Below are positions 50,838-61,023 of a stretch of 64,000 nucleotides of DNA, in pieces. The position numbers were made by a program, and so were the translations under genes. The DNA comes from Lachnospiraceae bacterium (lineage in GTDB: Bacteria; Bacillota; Clostridia; Lachnospirales; Lachnospiraceae): positions 1 through 64,000 of the forward strand of contig JAILKJ010000003.1 of NCBI GenBank assembly GCA_024693845.1, given 5' to 3'. How positions within the stretch are numbered: the stretch's first letter is position 1; every line of letters starts with the position of its first letter. The notes under the pieces are model-generated. The model ran no database searches, was not told where the DNA came from, and saw only the letters and a program-made list of their open reading frames with translations.

Positions 50838-53800
50838 ATGCCGAGAACAAAAAACCACCAGGTCAATTACACAAAGAACGATTTTAAGATGCTGATCGGT
50901 CTCGCAAACGATGTCGGCGAAGTGAAACTTGGTGATCAGAAAAAGATTGAAGATAAGCTGAGCGGCTATATCCGTGCAAACGAAAACAGCGAGGATCCTT
51001 CCAAGGTTAAGAAGGTGGCTGCGGCAAAAGTACTCCTTCCTTTCCTGAAAAAGGGAGGTACGCTTGAAAAGATCAAAAACTCAATGGCGCAGTCGGTGCC
51101 GGAGATCCAGGAAGAATTGGAAGAAAAATTCGAGAAAAACCCTCAGGTCGAAGTCATTGACGGTATGGATGTGAATATGCTGATCTATAAGGGTTTTGAT
51201 GAACTTAAGAGAGTAGACGATATGGATGATGATGCAGGGATCCTGCGCGTGGATCAGGCTTTGACCGACTTTTTTGAAGAGCAAAACTTTGCGGAGTACG
51301 AGGATGATTCTCCGCTGAAGGATATTGTGGATTCCGTGAAGACCTGTGTCAATGCATGGCATGCCAATGAACATATTCTGGCCAACGGAGACAGGCAGAG
51401 ATATTTTTCCGATAATCCGGAAGAAAAGATGAGAAACATGTGGCGCACCTTCAGTAAGAAAAATGTGCAGCCGCTCATATCAGCCTATGATAACGATCTG
51501 GATCTGGAAAAGGTGCAAAGAGACAGAAAGCAGACCAGAACCGAACTGGTCCGGGTGTCAAAAGAGATCACAAGCCTGCAGAGGCAGTATGATGAACAGA
51601 TCAAGGCGGAAAGCAAGGCACGCAATGATCTTGCGTTATACGAAAATGAATACAGGTCTGTGGAAAGAGAGCTTGAGGATGAAAGCAGAAAGGCCATCAG
51701 CGGAGAAGGCATCAGGATGACCATACAGGAAAGAGAGGCCTATTACAATGCCATGAGAGAGCTTGCGCTTGCTCATAAAGACATTACCGACGGCCTTAAC
51801 AGCCAGCCTCCCAAACAGGTGAACCTGTTTAAAGAAGCGCAGGAGGATGCCAGAGCCTATGAGCAGATGAAGCAGGAAGTTGATTCGATCAGGGAGAAGA
51901 CCGATCCCGATCTTCTGATCGAAAAGCTGGTGGCAAATGATCTGACAGACAAAGAGGCTGCTCGCACCGCGCTGAAAAAGTTTTATAACGATGCCGTGGC
52001 TTCTAAAACAGCGGAAAAGAAGTGGAATCAGATCAACGGAACTTTCATCAACTATAAAAACCTCTTCTCTGATGATCCGGATATCATGAACTTTTTGATC
52101 AGCAACGATGATACCCTGGTTTCCAGAGGCTTTCAGAAGCTTCAGAATGAGTATGCTCACAGCGATGATCCGGATAAGAGGAGTCTCTACGATCAGGCCG
52201 TCGGTTTAAAATCCAGGATCATTGAAAATATGGATGAAAAGCTGGATACCGTATTTAATTATGACGGTAAGACGGATCAGAAGACTTATCTTGCTACTCT
52301 GGAGAAGAATCTTTCCGAAAAACCGCTTCAGATCCGTAAGGATTTCGCCGAGAATAATCGTGTCTTCCGTGCTTACAGAGGCTTCACGAAATCGGATGAG
52401 CGGTTGACGGAGAATAAGGAGCTTCTTGAGGCGGAGATGAAGAAGGGCGATCAGGCAGATCCGAAGCTCATCGAAGAATACTCCAACAATATGACCAAGT
52501 TTGCTCAGAAAAAGTCCGAATATGATGAGCAGCTGCTTTCCTTAGAAATCAAATATGCGGATCAGATCAAGGCGCTGGATGATCTGGCAAACCAAAATGT
52601 GTCTTCTGACAGCCTGTTAATGAATTATCACGAGAATAAACTGAATCAGGCGAAGAAAAAAGCGGATAAGAGTGCGGCTAAGGCGAAGAAGATCAAGGAT
52701 GCGGTTGAACTTCTGAATAAATCCGCCATCGCCAATGAAAGTAATGAGCTGCAGGATCTGATCCATGTGGTCACCGCGGAGAATCCGGATTATTCCAAGC
52801 TTCCGAAAAGCGTTGCTTTCATGGACAAGGTATTTGAGAAAAAGAAAGAAAGTCTGAATAAAAACAACGAGCGCAAAATGAAAGAACTGCAGGAGCGCAA
52901 GGCGCAGCTCTACAATAAAAAAGCTGCTGCAGATCAGGTGATAAATAACTTAAAGACCGGCGAGCTGTTGGATAAACTGGTAGAAAAGTGCACGCTGCAG
53001 AATCGTCTGACGAAACAGGATGAGGTACTCACGCAAAAGGAAAAAATGATCCTGGCTGTGGGCGATGGTGCCAAGCAGTACATGAAGCAGCAGTACGATT
53101 CCTTTAAGGCAGGCGTAAAGAATTTCCCTACATACGGAACCGAAAAGGCCTATGAACGGATCTTTGACAAGATCGAATCTTTGCGTCACGATTATTCCAA
53201 ATGTATGCGTAAGGATTATGCCAGAAATCCGAATAAGAACAGTACGGAATACAAGTTGATCAAGGAAAAGCTGGACAGCTTCGGAACCAGAGAAGATTTT
53301 TATAAGCTTACCAAGGAAGAGATCGCACAAAAGCTGGGTCAGCTCCAGAAGGCCGCTTCCGATTATAAGACAAAGAAGCTGGATGAAACCAGACTGTGGT
53401 GGTCAGCCCAGAGAAGATACCGTCTTTCTTATGCGGACAGGATCGTGGATTTTGCCAAGGGTGAATCTAAGATTTTAACCGGTATTCTCGCACCCGGCAA
53501 TGATGAACAGGATCTTGCCAGGGTAAAGGAGTTAAGTACAAAGTTTGAGAATGTTAATCCCAACGGTAAAAAGCTGGTGTTCGATCAAGAAGGTTTCCCG
53601 TCTCTGGAGCCCAAAACAAAAGAGGATGTTGCCAAAGAGATCTTCGCAATGCAGCCGGATCAGGCGGGCACACTTTCCGATTTCGATGCCATAGACAGAT
53701 TTATCGAAAAGACCAAAAAGGATATCTTAAAGAAACTGGATAAATCTTCCGACCAGATCTCGGATCGTGATGTAGCGCATGTTTTGATCGGACTGGATAT

Positions 53801-54287
53801 ATTGAATGATGTCAAAAAAGACCTCAGAGATCCCAAAGCGCTTCTGCTGGAAGGAAATGAGGAGCACCTTGCAAAAATAAAAGAGGCACTGACTAAGCAG
53901 GAACTCAGCAAAAAGGCAGGAGAAATCCAGGATAACAAATATGATTATGATCTGTATCTGGATTCCGCAGCGAGAATGGATAAACTATTCCTTTCCCACA
54001 TTACGGATCCCCAGAAGGTTCTGGATCACAGAGAAAAAATGGATATCCGTGCGGATCAGAAGTCATTCGCTTTGGGACGCCTGGACAGCAAGCGCCGGAT
54101 GGCCGAAGACAGTATTCATTTCCAGGTTAATAAAAACATTAAGTCCCTTAACAAAGATAACCTGAATGACGCAATGGATCAGGCAGGGATCGGTAAGAAG
54201 GTTCAGAAGAATAACGCCGAGGGAAATCAGGCCGAGGCCCCCAAAGCCAAAAGGAAGCCTGCTAAGAAAACATTCCAGCCCGGCTGA
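50838..54287 (+). CDS. Large coiled-coil-like protein of unknown function (array gene 4)
   Basis: 1149 aa; SD aaggagg; SFGTREDFYKLTKEEIAQKLGQLQKAASDYKTKKL block. Confidence 0.75.
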   Translation: MPRTKNHQVNYTKNDFKMLIGLANDVGEVKLGDQKKIEDKLSGYIRANENSEDPSKVKKVAAAKVLLPFLKKGGTLEKIKNSMAQSVPEIQEELEEKFEKNPQVEVIDGMDVNMLIYKGFDELKRVDDMDDDAGILRVDQALTDFFEEQNFAEYEDDSPLKDIVDSVKTCVNAWHANEHILANGDRQRYFSDNPEEKMRNMWRTFSKKNVQPLISAYDNDLDLEKVQRDRKQTRTELVRVSKEITSLQRQYDEQIKAESKARNDLALYENEYRSVERELEDESRKAISGEGIRMTIQEREAYYNAMRELALAHKDITDGLNSQPPKQVNLFKEAQEDARAYEQMKQEVDSIREKTDPDLLIEKLVANDLTDKEAARTALKKFYNDAVASKTAEKKWNQINGTFINYKNLFSDDPDIMNFLISNDDTLVSRGFQKLQNEYAHSDDPDKRSLYDQAVGLKSRIIENMDEKLDTVFNYDGKTDQKTYLATLEKNLSEKPLQIRKDFAENNRVFRAYRGFTKSDERLTENKELLEAEMKKGDQADPKLIEEYSNNMTKFAQKKSEYDEQLLSLEIKYADQIKALDDLANQNVSSDSLLMNYHENKLNQAKKKADKSAAKAKKIKDAVELLNKSAIANESNELQDLIHVVTAENPDYSKLPKSVAFMDKVFEKKKESLNKNNERKMKELQERKAQLYNKKAAADQVINNLKTGELLDKLVEKCTLQNRLTKQDEVLTQKEKMILAVGDGAKQYMKQQYDSFKAGVKNFPTYGTEKAYERIFDKIESLRHDYSKCMRKDYARNPNKNSTEYKLIKEKLDSFGTREDFYKLTKEEIAQKLGQLQKAASDYKTKKLDETRLWWSAQRRYRLSYADRIVDFAKGESKILTGILAPGNDEQDLARVKELSTKFENVNPNGKKLVFDQEGFPSLEPKTKEDVAKEIFAMQPDQAGTLSDFDAIDRFIEKTKKDILKKLDKSSDQISDRDVAHVLIGLDILNDVKKDLRDPKALLLEGNEEHLAKIKEALTKQELSKKAGEIQDNKYDYDLYLDSAARMDKLFLSHITDPQKVLDHREKMDIRADQKSFALGRLDSKRRMAEDSIHFQVNKNIKSLNKDNLNDAMDQAGIGKKVQKNNAEGNQAEAPKAKRKPAKKTFQPG

Positions 54288-54367
54288 TAGGGATTGCATG
54301 ATAAGAACAAGGCAGTGTAAATGGCTGTCTGTATGAACGGAAACATATCATATAGGAGATCAAGAGG

Positions 54368-57157
54368 ATGAAAGAACAAGAACAAAACGGCGGCAATTTT
54401 TTTGAGATAAAGGAAGAAACAATAAAGGACAAAATGATCCGGGAGGTGCAGACCAGCGCATCACCTGTGCGCGCTCAGGCCGCAAGGTTCTTTCTGGACG
54501 GAAGGTATGAGGAGGCCTCCGAGCAGGATCGCAGGGAGAAGGTAGGGGAGTATTTGTCCTTAAAAACGGTGGAGATCAGAAACAACCTGAATCTGGATAA
54601 TGAGGCTTATGAAAAAGTAATCACTGATCTGGACAAACCTCAGGTGGAGGATGTGCTGAATTCGCTTCTGGAGAATGTGCAAAGTGGACCGGATATGCTG
54701 CTGGCTCTTAATCTGAAAGAGATCGATACAGTTTTATATCCCACTCTGGATGAGAGGATCAATATGTCCTACAATGAGGGCGCCGATGATCTGACCAGGA
54801 CATTTCGAAATGATCTCATCGAGAGGATCGAATCTATTGATGATGATTCTGAAGACATGACCTTTGAAAACCTCTTCCTCAGAAATGATGGCGTTGAGTT
54901 TGTGCCGGATGAATATGATGTGGAAGGCAATAGGCTGGACGGTAAGAAGGAATTCGTCTTTGATGAGGATGCCTATGTGAACGGCCCCATCGAACAGACC
55001 TATGAGGAAGCTTATCAGGAGCAGAAGGATGCTTTTGAAAGAGAACAGATCCTGAATGATATTGATGATGACGATGAGCTGGATGTTGATGTTCCAAACC
55101 TGAATGACCTGATCGGAGATTATGAAGGTCCGACTACTTTCACGCTTTCCAATGATGAGGCTGCGCAGAAGCAGGCGGATATTCAGAACGAAGAACAGGA
55201 AGACATTAAGAACGAAGAACAGGTAAACATACAGGAAGAAAAGCCGATAGAAGTGGATCCGGAAGTGGAAAGGATACTGGAGGAAGACCGGGCCAAACTG
55301 CAAGTAAGCAAACAGAAGTCGGCACTTACAAAGCTTATGATCCTCCATACACCGAATGATAAGGAAAGCTTTAACAGTTCACGGATCAATAACAGGATCC
55401 TCAATAAGATCGTAAATGAAATGAGCAGGCTGGATCAGGAAGGAGCCGATCCCAAATACGAAGAGCTGGTAGATAAGGATGATGAAGCACTGAAGGAGCT
55501 TGATCCCTGGAAGAACTATTCCCTGGAGGATCTGGAAAGAGAAGAAAAGCAGGAGGCAGAGCAAAAACAGAAAGAGCAGGAAGAGCAATACAAAGCCTTT
55601 GTTGAAGCCAGAGAAAGGGAGAAAGAAAATGAAGATGTGATAATCAATAAACAGACCGGAAACGCTCAGGTGATGTATACCAATAAGAACCTGAGTGATT
55701 CGGCAGAGCGGGAGAATGAGGAGCCCAAGCAGGAGATTCCCCAAGAAGATCTTGAGATGGAGAATCTCAAGATCGAAGAGGCAGCGAAAGAGGGCAACAT
55801 CTTCCATCAGGAGGAGAAAAAAGAAGAAAAGGTTGTAGAAGCTCCCAAGGCGGAAACACCCGAAGAGTTCATCATGAACGGCAATAAGTTCCTTTACTGC
55901 GGTAAGAGCCGGCGCGTGGCGGCGTTAAAGGAGTATCTGGTACAGCGTGCCATGGATCGGTATACGGACTTTTACGGAACCGGTTATGAGAACCGGGAAG
56001 AATCCTTCATGAAGTACCTTTCCACCAACGAGGTGGCCATGCAGCTCATCGATGATATGGCCAGATCCCTCAACGGACCTCAGTGTATGCAGATCCTGAA
56101 GTCCGATAAGATCATGAAGGTGGGCTTTGATGCTTTTGAGAAGAACCTGGAGGTAAGCGACCGCAAACGTGCGAAAAACGTTTCCAAGTTTTATACCGGC
56201 CCCGATGAGATCAGCAATAATCTGAGAGACAAGGCTAAAAGCCGTTTCTTCGGAAGCATCTTAAATCCCAGCCCCACTGTGGAACGGATGCAGGAGGAGT
56301 GCTACAGAAAGTTGGACGAGGCTAAGGAACGCCCCTTCAAGATCAACCATGACAATATGACCAAAGCAGCAGATCTGATCTTTGCGGAAATGCTTACCCG
56401 TAACCAGGCTACCATGGCAGGCGGTTACTTCGGGAAAGGCAAAGATGAGCTGATCAGACCCGAGCACAACTGGGATCTGAGCTCCGGTGAATTCAAACTC
56501 ATCGGCTCTAAAATGGGCAAAAACGATCATACCTTAAAGCAGCATAATGAGAAGATGCAGTCCATGCGTGATCGCATGCTGAAGGATAAGATCTTTAAGA
56601 AAGTCTTTGAGGAAGAGCGAAAGAGGGGCGGCACCTCCGCAGATTTCGTAAAGCGTTACAAGGCGGAATGGAAAAGGGAAATGGAATTCTCTGCCGGCAA
56701 AGAGCAGGTATGGGTGAAAAACAGAGCCCTTGACTCTAAGAAGATCTCCCTGTCACAGGATGAAAAAGAATTCTTCCGAAACATGTACAATGACATGTGG
56801 AACTTCAACAATAAAGAGGTCCGCAAGGGCGTGAACGAAGACATGATGAAGGCGCTGAAGAACGTCAACGAAAAGGCGGCGGGAGATGCTCTTACGGTTG
56901 AGGATATGAAGCTGCTCAACTATACCAGTGCCAAGTACTATATGGCCAGGAAAGGTACCTTCATGGAGCCTGTCACCCAGGCCGGTAAGGACAGACTGCA
57001 GGCATCGGCTGATATCCACAAGAAAGCCAACGGCATCATCGATGGCATTGAAGCTAAGCTGGCGAATGATAAGAGCGCTGAATATGACAAGATGATGCAG
57101 GAGAACAACCCCGTAACATCCCGGCAGCAAAAGAAGGTAAGTGCTCCGGCTAAATAA
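54368..57157 (+). CDS. Large acidic coiled-coil-like protein of unknown function (array gene 5)
   Basis: 929 aa; SD aggag; C-terminal KYYMARKGTFMEPVTQAGKDRL block shared with array gene 6. Confidence 0.75.
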   Translation: MKEQEQNGGNFFEIKEETIKDKMIREVQTSASPVRAQAARFFLDGRYEEASEQDRREKVGEYLSLKTVEIRNNLNLDNEAYEKVITDLDKPQVEDVLNSLLENVQSGPDMLLALNLKEIDTVLYPTLDERINMSYNEGADDLTRTFRNDLIERIESIDDDSEDMTFENLFLRNDGVEFVPDEYDVEGNRLDGKKEFVFDEDAYVNGPIEQTYEEAYQEQKDAFEREQILNDIDDDDELDVDVPNLNDLIGDYEGPTTFTLSNDEAAQKQADIQNEEQEDIKNEEQVNIQEEKPIEVDPEVERILEEDRAKLQVSKQKSALTKLMILHTPNDKESFNSSRINNRILNKIVNEMSRLDQEGADPKYEELVDKDDEALKELDPWKNYSLEDLEREEKQEAEQKQKEQEEQYKAFVEAREREKENEDVIINKQTGNAQVMYTNKNLSDSAERENEEPKQEIPQEDLEMENLKIEEAAKEGNIFHQEEKKEEKVVEAPKAETPEEFIMNGNKFLYCGKSRRVAALKEYLVQRAMDRYTDFYGTGYENREESFMKYLSTNEVAMQLIDDMARSLNGPQCMQILKSDKIMKVGFDAFEKNLEVSDRKRAKNVSKFYTGPDEISNNLRDKAKSRFFGSILNPSPTVERMQEECYRKLDEAKERPFKINHDNMTKAADLIFAEMLTRNQATMAGGYFGKGKDELIRPEHNWDLSSGEFKLIGSKMGKNDHTLKQHNEKMQSMRDRMLKDKIFKKVFEEERKRGGTSADFVKRYKAEWKREMEFSAGKEQVWVKNRALDSKKISLSQDEKEFFRNMYNDMWNFNNKEVRKGVNEDMMKALKNVNEKAAGDALTVEDMKLLNYTSAKYYMARKGTFMEPVTQAGKDRLQASADIHKKANGIIDGIEAKLANDKSAEYDKMMQENNPVTSRQQKKVSAPAK

Positions 57158-57177
57158 AGGTTTTTGAATTCCGTCTG

Positions 57178-57879
57178 GTGAAGGGTTATCTGGATCATAA
57201 GCTTTTCGAATTTGCCGAACACCCCGCACAGCGCGACCCGGATCGCAAGCAGAAGCATGAACAACCCAGAATACAGGCTGTCATGAAAGTATATGATGAT
57301 ATGAAAAAGCAGCTGCTGGAAGAGCCTGAGCTTTTAAAGCAGGCCATGGCTGATGCAGCCTCTCCAAAAGAAATCTACGGTAAGCTCCGTGAAAGACTCC
57401 GCCGGAATATGGATACCGGTGTGGATGACGCAAAGAAAGCCGAAGAAGCGGAAGCACGCAGAGAAAAGAGCCTGCTTACTGATGCGGAGGATATCTATAT
57501 CCTGGGCAAGAAGGATAATGATTATCTGAAAAAGACCCGCAAGGAGTTAAAGGAGCTCTATGTGCTGGACGGAAAGTTCCGCTCCGAATATGCGGAAAAG
57601 CTCTATAAAAAGCTGGACAGAGTGATCAGATCTGCGGATCAGAATGACGGTATCATTCCGCAGAAGGAGATCAACAGCCTGAAAAACAAAGCCCTGGTAT
57701 ACTACGATAAGAGAAAGGGCGTTTTGATGGGACCCATCACCGACAAGGGCAAGGCGAGGCTGAAGATCGTGGAAAACCTTGCGCACAGACTGGATCGGAT
57801 CTCGATCCAAGCGAATATCCGGGATGCTGACCGAAATATGCAAAATAATAATCGCAGAGTGCCGGGTAATCATATCTGA
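57178..57879 (+). CDS. Smaller paralogue or fragment (array gene 6), GTG start
   Basis: 233 aa; carries both the YLDHK...KQKHEQPRI block (as gene 2) and the VYYDKRKGVLMGPITDKGKARL block (as gene 5); no clear SD. Confidence 0.5.
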   Translation: MKGYLDHKLFEFAEHPAQRDPDRKQKHEQPRIQAVMKVYDDMKKQLLEEPELLKQAMADAASPKEIYGKLRERLRRNMDTGVDDAKKAEEAEARREKSLLTDAEDIYILGKKDNDYLKKTRKELKELYVLDGKFRSEYAEKLYKKLDRVIRSADQNDGIIPQKEINSLKNKALVYYDKRKGVLMGPITDKGKARLKIVENLAHRLDRISIQANIRDADRNMQNNNRRVPGNHI

Positions 57880-57944
57880 TCCGTACATTGTACGGGTATG
57901 AGTGAAAGACTGCCCTCGCTGAGCGGAAGTTGAGACGCGTTTTG

Positions 57945-58006
57945 TTGACATTGATTATAAAAACTTATAGAATAGTAAAGGTGCGAAATTACGCGCCTTT
58001 ACTATT
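57945..58006 (+). promoter_or_regulatory. leuS promoter overlapping a 15 bp hairpin
   Basis: TTGACA 57945-57950 -N17- TAGAAT 57968-57973; AATAGTAAAGGTGCG 57971-57985 / CGCGCCTTTACTATT 57992-58006. Confidence 0.65.
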
Positions 58007-58030
58007 TTGTATTTACGGAAGGAAAAAGTG

Positions 58031-60433
58031 ATGAGGTACAATTTTAAGAAGATCGAACAAAAATGGCAGGAGGAATGGGAGAAGGCGGGCATTTTTCATG
58101 CGCAGGACTTCTCTGACAAGCCGAAATTCTACGGACTTGTGGAGTTCCCTTATCCTTCGGGTGCCGGCATGCATGTCGGACACATCAAGGCTTACTCCAG
58201 TATCGAGGTAGTAGCCAGAAAGCGCCGTATGCAGGGTTATAACGTACTATTTCCCATCGGCTTTGATGCCTTCGGCCTTCCTACCGAGAACTATGCGGTA
58301 AAGACCAATACGCATCCCCGCATCATCACTGATACCAATATCAAGAAGTTCTCCGAGCAGCTGCAGAAGGTGGGCTTTTCCTTTGACTGGACAAGAGTGG
58401 TGGATACCACCGATGAGAACTATTACAAGTGGACCCAGTGGATCTTTTTGAAGATGTTCGAAAAAGGACTGGTTTTCCGCGACAATGCGCTGGTCAACTA
58501 TTGCCCCCATTGCAAGGTTGTCCTTTCCAACGAGGATTCCCAGGGCGGTAAGTGCGATATCTGCCACAGCGACGTGATCCAGAAGCCCAAGACCGTTTGG
58601 TATCTGAAGATCACTGAGTATGCCGATAAGCTTCTCAGCGGCCTTAAGGACGTGGAGTATCCCGAGAATGTAAAAATGCAGCAGGAGAACTGGATCGGTA
58701 AATCCACCGGTGCTTTTGTTGACTTTACCATCGAAGGCATCGAGGATAAGCTGCAGATCTACACCACCAGACCGGATACCCTTTTCGGTGTTACCTTCAT
58801 GGTAATCGCTCCTGAGCATCCTCTGATCGACAAGTATGCAGACCGCATCTCCAATATGGATGCCATAGAAAATTACAGAAACGAATGTGCAAAGAAGACG
58901 GAGTTTGAGAGAACCCAGCTTGTTAAGGACAAGACCGGTGTGAAGATCGAAGGTCTTGAGGCTGTGAATCCGCTCAATGGTAAGAAGATTCCCGTCTTCA
59001 TCGCGGATTATGTAATGATGGGCTATGGTACCGGCGCTATCATGGCCGTACCGGCTCATGACCAGAGAGACTATGATTTTGCCAAGGCCTTCGGCGTAGA
59101 TATCATCGAGGTTATCAAGGGCGGAGACATTAATGTGGAAGCCTATACCGGCGACGGGGAGATGATCAACTCCGATTTTCTTAACGGTTTCACCAATAAG
59201 AAGGATTCCATTGCAAAAGTGATCGAGGTACTTACCGAAAGAGGTATCGGTCAGGCAGGCGTTCAGTTCAAGATGAAGGACTGGGCCTTCAACAGACAGC
59301 GTTACTGGGGCGAGCCTATTCCCCTGATCCACTGTCCTTCCTGCGGTATCGTTCCCGTGCCTTATGATCAGCTGCCTCTGGTACTTCCCGATGTGGAGCA
59401 GTTTGAGCCCGGTGAGGATGGTGAATCACCTCTTGCCAAGATCGAAAGCTATGTGAACTGCAAGTGCCCCAAGTGCGGCGGCGATGCTAAGAGAGAGACC
59501 GATACCATGCCCCAGTGGGCAGGCTCCTCCTGGTATTTCCTGCGTTATATCGATCCTGAGAACGATAAGGAGCTTGCCTCCATGGATAAGCTTAAATACT
59601 GGATGCCCGTTGACTGGTATAACGGCGGTATGGAGCATGTGACCAGACATATGATCTATTCCCGTTTCTGGCATCACTTCCTCTATGACGAGGGCATCGT
59701 GAACACTCCCGAGCCCTATGCCAAGAGAAGTATCCAGGGTCTGATCCTGGGCCCCGATGGAGACAAGATGAGCAAGTCAAAGGGTAACGTGGTGGATCCT
59801 TTGGATATCGTGGAAGAGCTGGGTGCGGATACCCTGAGAGTTTATGTGCTCTTCATGGGTGACTACGGCGCAGCTACTCCCTGGAACGACAGCTCCGTAA
59901 GAGGTTGTAAGAGATTCCTGGAAAGAGTGGCATCCCTGGAAGAGATCATCACTGAGGGAGAGGAGACCAAGTCCCTTTCCGCAGCGATCCATAAAGCCAT
60001 CAAGAAGGTATCCTCCGATATCGAGGAGACCAAGTTCAATACGGCCATCGCAACCCTGATGACCCTGATCAATACCATCACCAAGGAAGGCAAGATTACA
60101 AAGAGCGAGCTGGAGATCTTCATCAAGCTGCTGGCTCCTTTTGCACCTCACCTTTCCGAGGAGATATGGCACAATCTGGGACATGATGATTTCATCGCCC
60201 TTGCTCCCTGGCCGGAGTACGACGAAGCCAAGATGGTAGAGGATACCATCGAAGTGGGCGTTCAGGTGAACGGTAAGCTGAAGAACACCGTATCCATTCC
60301 CTTCAACGGAGAGAAGGACGCAGTTCTTGCCATCGCCAAGGCAGACGAGAAGGTGGCAGCCGCACTTGAGGGCAAGAACCTTGTCAAAGAGATTTACGTG
60401 CCTAACAAGATCATTAATTTCGTTGTAAAGTGA
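58031..60433 (+). CDS. leuS: Leucyl-tRNA synthetase
   Basis: EFPYPSGAGMHVGHIKAYSSIEV; DKMSKSKGNVVDP. Confidence 0.96.
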   Translation: MRYNFKKIEQKWQEEWEKAGIFHAQDFSDKPKFYGLVEFPYPSGAGMHVGHIKAYSSIEVVARKRRMQGYNVLFPIGFDAFGLPTENYAVKTNTHPRIITDTNIKKFSEQLQKVGFSFDWTRVVDTTDENYYKWTQWIFLKMFEKGLVFRDNALVNYCPHCKVVLSNEDSQGGKCDICHSDVIQKPKTVWYLKITEYADKLLSGLKDVEYPENVKMQQENWIGKSTGAFVDFTIEGIEDKLQIYTTRPDTLFGVTFMVIAPEHPLIDKYADRISNMDAIENYRNECAKKTEFERTQLVKDKTGVKIEGLEAVNPLNGKKIPVFIADYVMMGYGTGAIMAVPAHDQRDYDFAKAFGVDIIEVIKGGDINVEAYTGDGEMINSDFLNGFTNKKDSIAKVIEVLTERGIGQAGVQFKMKDWAFNRQRYWGEPIPLIHCPSCGIVPVPYDQLPLVLPDVEQFEPGEDGESPLAKIESYVNCKCPKCGGDAKRETDTMPQWAGSSWYFLRYIDPENDKELASMDKLKYWMPVDWYNGGMEHVTRHMIYSRFWHHFLYDEGIVNTPEPYAKRSIQGLILGPDGDKMSKSKGNVVDPLDIVEELGADTLRVYVLFMGDYGAATPWNDSSVRGCKRFLERVASLEEIITEGEETKSLSAAIHKAIKKVSSDIEETKFNTAIATLMTLINTITKEGKITKSELEIFIKLLAPFAPHLSEEIWHNLGHDDFIALAPWPEYDEAKMVEDTIEVGVQVNGKLKNTVSIPFNGEKDAVLAIAKADEKVAAALEGKNLVKEIYVPNKIINFVVK

Positions 60434-60494
60434 GGCGCACATTTTGCGGCATGGGGGCCTCACAGAAATGAATTAAACACAGTACTACTACGTT

Positions 60495-61007
60495 ATGCGA
60501 CAAAAATCTTCTTACAAGATAGCGACGCTGGGCCTGGCCCTGACGCTGGCCCTGATCCTGGGCTATGTGGAGTCTCTGATCATACTCCCTGTGGCCATCC
60601 CGGGTATCAAGGTGGGACTTTCCAATCTGGCGGTGGTTTTTCTGCTGTACCGATACGGTTGGAAAGAAGCGTTGCTTGTAAACACAGCGCGTATCCTTCT
60701 TAGCAGCCTGTTGTTCGGAAGCCTGATGGGCCTTTTGTTTTCCGCCTCCGGAGCGCTGCTGAGTTTTCTGTTCATGATAACGGTGAAACGGTTTGATTTT
60801 TCTTCACCGCAGTTTACCAGCGTTGTGGGCGGTGTTACGCATAATGTGGGGCAGCTGGTTGCGGCGATGCTCTTATTTTCACAGGTTATGCTGGGATATT
60901 ACCTGCCGGTGCTGCTCGTAGCGGGGCTGATCACGGGACTACTGAACGGGATGCTGGCGGATATCCTTTTGAAGCGGATCCCGGATGGATTACAGATAAA
61001 TAATTGA
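60495..61007 (+). CDS. Gx transporter / heptaprenyl diphosphate synthase component I-like membrane protein
   Basis: ALTLALILGYVESLIILPVAIPGIKVGLSNLAVVFLLY. Confidence 0.8.
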   Translation: MRQKSSYKIATLGLALTLALILGYVESLIILPVAIPGIKVGLSNLAVVFLLYRYGWKEALLVNTARILLSSLLFGSLMGLLFSASGALLSFLFMITVKRFDFSSPQFTSVVGGVTHNVGQLVAAMLLFSQVMLGYYLPVLLVAGLITGLLNGMLADILLKRIPDGLQINN

Positions 61008-61023
61008 GACTGCAGAGGACGTT

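Noticed and set aside
58247-59332. 361-aa minus-strand ORF opposite leuS
   Set aside because: Shadow ORF of a conserved gene
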